Shown here: positions 60,154 to 64,000 of the stretch, one piece after another | Layout of the letters: each line of letters begins with the position of its first letter | Numbering within the stretch: position 1 is the stretch's first letter | NCBI GenBank assembly: GCA_023101725.1 | Contig: JALJCO010010476.1 | Span: 2,816,719-2,880,718, forward strand | DNA length: 64,000 nt | Reading direction: 5' to 3' | Origin: Atherinomorus stipes | Taxonomy: Eukaryota > Chordata > Actinopteri > Atheriniformes > Atherinidae | Position numbers and translations under genes: made by a program | Notes under the pieces: generated by a model | Databases searched by the model: none | What the model saw: the letters and a program-made list of their open reading frames with translations, nothing else | Told to the model about the DNA's origin: nothing

Positions 60154-60756
60154 CAGCTAAACATACTGTAAGCATTGACTTTTAATGTCTGAGTAAAAGC
60201 AAATTAGAAAAGCATAAAAGTCTTTAGAAGAAATGTAAAGGAACATGCAAGCCAGTCCCAAAACCAACAATAAAGTATATTGCATGACAGTCTGCAAGTA
60301 TATAGTTTAATTGCCTTTAAGCCAGTGTTGTGTTATAGAAACATCCTGTTTATTCTTTTTTTTTTGATGTGAGGTTGTTTGAACTACTTACGTATAAGAA
60401 GTCAACGTCTTATCTGCAGAAAGCAGCCATCAAAGCACCTTCAGTTCAGAGGATAAGGAAGGATTTATGACCAATGTGCCAAGCTGTCTGTCGCTTAGAA
60501 CATGGTCACACAAAGAGATCATTTTTCTCAATCTAAAATAATGACAAATATCTCACAGCTGTTTTTATATTGTGGATTTTTTCATTGTGTCACTTCTGCA
60601 TCACTTACATGGACATTGCAGCATGATACAAACCAAACTGTGATGCAATGGTTTATGGACATTTTTCAGTCAAGAAAATGTAGGAACAAAAAGTAAATGA
60701 CTTACAAGAGGGATGCAGTACAATCCAACATTTTCTCTAATCCTTGTGTGTGTTCT

Positions 60757-60804
60757 GTTCCCTATGTGTGTGTGTGTGTGTGTATATATATATGTGTATA
60801 TGTG

Positions 60805-60846
<42 letters not shown>

Positions 60847-60876
60847 CATGTATGTATACACACACACATTGGGAAC
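60757..60876. repeat. Palindromic (TG)n-(TA)n-(CA)n microsatellite
   Basis: GTTCCCTATGTGTGTGTG at the left is mirrored by CACACACACATTGGGAAC at the right, with a (TA)n centre, so the whole 120 bases can fold into one near-perfect hairpin. Confidence 0.85.
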
Positions 60877-61370
60877 AAAAAGTATTCAGGCCCCTTTAAA
60901 CTTTTCACACTTTCTTTCATTGCAGCCATTTGCCCAAATTAAAGGGAACCTTATAGGAACCTTAAGCGCTGCAAAAAAATTCTTTTGTAACTTTGTACAG
61001 ATCTGCAACAATTCTGTCTCTGAGCTCCTTGGACATTTCCTTTTACCTAATTTGCTCTGACACATACTGTACGCTGTGAGGTCTTATATAGACAGGTGTG
61101 TACCTTTCCTAATCAAGTCCAATCAGTTTAATTAAACACAGCTGGACTCCATTAAAGGAGAAGAACCATCTCAAGGAGGATCAGAAGAAATGTACAGCCT
61201 GTGAGTTAAATATGGGTGTCACTGCAAAGGGTCTGAATACTTATGACCATGTGATATTTCAGTTTTTCTTTTTTAATAAATTTGCAAAAAAATTCAGCAT
61301 TTCTGTTTTTTCTGTCAAGAGGTGAGTGTACATTAATGAGAAATAAATTAACTTTTTAGACTCAAATCCA
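60870..61370. mobile_element. Internally deleted Tc1-like element
   Basis: AAAGTATTCAGGCCCCTTTA at the left and GGGTCTGAATACTTATGACC then AATAAATTTGCAAAAAAATT at the right are the typical near-end sequences of a fish Tc1 family; the transposase between them is gone. The inner part reads AGATCTGCAACAATTCTGTC. Confidence 0.65.
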
Positions 61371-61376
61371 GGTGGC

Positions 61377-61377
<1 letters not shown>

Positions 61378-61467
<90 letters not shown>
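61378..61467. repeat. (TA)n microsatellite with A-run
   Basis: About 90 bases of TA repeats split by a 16-base A-run. It lies between two Tc1-like fragments. Confidence 0.9.
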
Positions 61468-61469
<2 letters not shown>

Positions 61470-61494
61470 GATTTGACCCTTCTCAAACAGACTA

Positions 61495-61682
61495 ACATCT
61501 TTTCCATGGCCATGGGATGTGTCCTTCGGTCGTTGAGGAAATCAGAAGCAACTTATTGCACCAGTTGGTGTTGCCAGGTGAAAGATAATTGCCCATGCAG
61601 TAATTATTCATTAAGAGGCTTCTACCTATTTGTGTAGTTAAATCCAGGTGGCATCTTTTCTGTTGGCCAGGCAGTGTATAAA
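61495..61682. mobile_element. Tc1-like terminal fragment
   Basis: Ends with GTTGGCCAGGCAGTGTATA, the inverse of a common Tc1-type end (TATACACTGCCTGGCC). Upstream, AAAGATAATTGCCCATGCAG and TAAATCCAGGTGGCATC fit the same family. AAATCCAGGTGGCAT also occurs at 61363-61377. Confidence 0.55.
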
Positions 61683-61819
61683 GGGCTTATTTGAAGAAAA
61701 TGAACATATTAACAGCTATTCTGAAGTGATTAAACATCAATAGAAACAGAGGTTTGAATTATACATCACATCTTTCCGCCATTGACCCTTATTTTGTTAC
61801 ACATTGCACCTTTAAGGCC

Positions 61820-61905
61820 CACAGTGGTTCAACTTTGTTGCCAGACCAGGGACTTGAAGCCAGGTCCTCCAAACTGAAGCCCATTCCTGTAACCACTAGT
61901 TACCA
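61820..61905 (-). repeat. tRNA-like SINE head, antisense
   Basis: Minus strand: GTAACTAGTGGTTACAGGAA (A-box-like) and CCTGGCTTCAAGTCCC (B-box-like) with tRNA-like spacing, as in the copies at 923 and 21614 but with a different body. Confidence 0.55.
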
Positions 61906-62183
61906 CTCTTTAACATAACACAACTATAGACACATGTTGAGACATATAAAGTAATCTCAATCAGGAAATGATTTATGAAAATGTAGCAATTATATGGCCT
62001 CTAAGCCTCTTTAATAAAACTACATCAAATTTCCCTGTGGATCAACATATTTATTTCATGTTCTGTTATGTGACCGTTTACAGCATGGGAGGAGACACTG
62101 AAATGGAGGCCGATGTTGACTACAAATGATCCTGTTTCCTCTTTAGATACTGAACTTTTCATCACATTATTAAAGTGGACCTG

Positions 62184-64000
62184 GCATCAAGGGCGTAACT
62201 TTGGGTCCATCATTGGGGGGGTCGGATTCTTTGCCTGTTTATTTAGTTATTTAATTATTTGCATTTGTAAAACAAGTCAGGGTAATTTGGTGTCTGTATA
62301 AGAGATACAGTATATTGTGATACTTTTCCTTTTCCTTTTGGATATATAGTAAACTTAGTTATTTACTTTTCACCGCTATAATCAGCCCCATTACAGGACA
62401 GTGAACAGAGATATATTATACATACTGCTGGCCGATGTAGTTTCTTACTTTTATGCAATTAAAACTTGAATTGTAAAATCTGTGAAACTTTCCTATGAAG
62501 TCAAAACACATCAAAGACATCCATGCAGAAGAGCATTAAACAGCTTCTAAAACAAATATGTTTTGCATTACTTATCTTTTAACATTTATTAAATATATAA
62601 ATATGATACAAGGTTCCATGATTAGTTCTCACTGAGACCCAAATTATGTTCATGTTGTGAAGTCAAAATAATAAAAAAAGTAATGATAATAATCCATTGA
62701 GCTGCCCTTTACATCATGGGATCTTAAAGGGCTAAATTTTCAAGTGCCAACATGTCTTTTGGGGGTGTGAGAATGACGGCCAGTGACCCCCTTTGTGCTG
62801 AAATAGACACATGGTAACGTGGCATCAAATGTACTGTAGCTACAATAATCTAATATTAATTAATACATTTAATTTCAAAACAAGCTCAGAATGCATGAAC
62901 AACCTTAAAGTGCAGAGTGTTCATGCACCTGTAACAAGTAACCTCCCCATTACTGACACATGATATAATAACTAATTAATTATTATAATTTAAACTAAAT
63001 AATCACGTGACAACTGAACGCTGTGAAGTCACGTCGCATTTCTAAAGTTCATACAGAAGTAAATCACGCGCATCCCAGATAGTGAGGAGGACTGGTGCTG
63101 GATGAAAGTGAAATGGATACAGTGAAGAACGCCCGAAACGTCACAGCATTAAAAAAACAAACAAACAAACAAGCAAACAACAACTTTGGGAGCTTTTTGC
63201 TCTGCATTTCTAAACTTCAGCATGGATCATGTACTGATCCAGTTTACATCCATGAGCACGCGACCAGGAGAGGAAGGCGATCAAAACGGTGAAACTTGCA
63301 ACTTTGAAGTTGTGCTGCGTTCAGAGACAGCTGGGAAATAACAGTCTTAGCATCAGCCTAACAGGGATAACTACCATGTGGGCTTTGTTAGAAAGTCAAT
63401 AATGAAATCAATATTCCAAATAAACTTTGGGGAGCTTCAGTTACACCTGCACAATACACCTGACCACATCCTGGTCCCTGGTAGAGAATAGCCTAACACT
63501 TGTGTGTGTGTCTGCTTTTAAGTGGTTACTGTGTTTTCCTACGTGCGCTCTGTCCGCGCTGATGGAGTGCACAGATGAGGACACACATGTGCGTGTATTT
63601 ACCTCTCTTTGGCCAATCAGTTCTTTTTTATTAAGGTTGATGTCGATCATCAATGAATCATGTCGTCTCTCCACCTTTTTTTCTTTACATTACTGTTGGT
63701 CTTCTGTTTTCCCTCCATTCATCAAACACAGCAATAAGATAGAAAGCGGCTGGTATGGGTAATACCAAATACAGGCGGGGGAAGAGGGAGGGGGTGCGTT
63801 ACAATACCAGATGATTAAAGGTGCTGTTGTTTTGCTAGAAAATGTTGTAGCTAATAAAAAAGAATTAACAATTTGTTCATAAAAGATCAGTAATGTTATT
63901 ATTAAATCCGAGTTGTGTTATTTTTCAGGGGGGTTATATCACCTGGCTCTGATTAATGGGGGTCAAAACCCCCCTATCCCCTCAGAAATTAGCGCCATTG
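62184..64000. mobile_element. Possible DNA element bounded by G-rich inverted ends
   Basis: CAAGGGCGTAACTTTGGGTC then CATCATTGGGGGGGTC at 62188-62223 is loosely mirrored by ACCCCCCTATCCCCTCAGAA then ATTAGCGCCATTG at 63970-64000. A possible 1.8-kb non-autonomous element that reaches the window edge. The match is imperfect and the right end may lie outside. Confidence 0.3.

Noticed and set aside
60697..61060. Open frames of repeated Tyr-Ile and Cys-Val residues
   Set aside because: They arise from the TA/TG microsatellite and have no protein signature.

Overview
This window is vertebrate nuclear DNA, almost certainly from a ray-finned (teleost) fish. It holds multi-exon genes with canonical GT-AG introns, long AT-rich introns, tRNA-derived SINEs, non-LTR retrotransposon tails, and many Tc1/mariner and hAT elements and MITEs. 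The proteins read as fish orthologs of human genes. There is no prokaryotic gene organisation, CRISPR array or operon. All exon joins below were made by eye from reading frame and homology remembered from the families; no database search was run.

Four protein-coding genes are supported. (1) igf2bp2 on +: the last seven coding exons (3101-9049), covering the KH3-KH4 part of an IGF2 mRNA-binding protein, then a probable 3' UTR of about 4.7 kb with three let-7 seed matches. (2) tmem41a on -: five coding exons (19134 down to 15245, 281 codons), a VTT/DedA-family membrane protein, tail-to-tail with igf2bp2. (3) ehhadh on +: seven coding exons (19594-33182, 719 codons), the peroxisomal bifunctional enoyl-CoA hydratase/3-hydroxyacyl-CoA dehydrogenase, head-to-head with tmem41a across 459 bp between start codons. 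(4) the homolog of human C3orf70 (UPF0524) on +: two coding exons (36072-36255 and 52851-53542, 291 codons) split by a 16.6-kb intron. From memory, the order C3orf70 / EHHADH / TMEM41A / IGF2BP2 matches human 3q27, but MAP3K13, LIPH and SENP2, which lie between these genes in human, are missing here.

Layout: 1-3100 igf2bp2 intron with a Tc1-like element carrying a SINE; 3101-9049 igf2bp2 exons, with one intron holding a LINE remnant split by a hAT MITE; 9050-13750 igf2bp2 3' UTR; 13750-19134 tmem41a; 19135-19593 shared promoter; 19594-35080 ehhadh and its probable 3' UTR, with nested hAT elements in intron 4 and a perfect NotI-containing hairpin; 35080-36071 intergenic DNA and a CpG-rich promoter; 36072-55350 the C3orf70 homolog; 55350-64000 gene-free DNA with a long-inverted-repeat element, MITEs, Tc1 remnants and palindromic microsatellites.

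The genes do not form a single pathway. ehhadh acts in peroxisomal beta-oxidation, tmem41a belongs to a lipid-handling membrane family, igf2bp2 controls mRNA fate, and C3orf70 is poorly characterised. I found no convincing undescribed biological system. The observations most worth checking are the let-7 site cluster, the shared ehhadh/tmem41a promoter, the SQL peroxisomal signal, the NotI hairpin, the proline-rich insert in the C3orf70 homolog, and the nested or long-inverted-repeat mobile elements.
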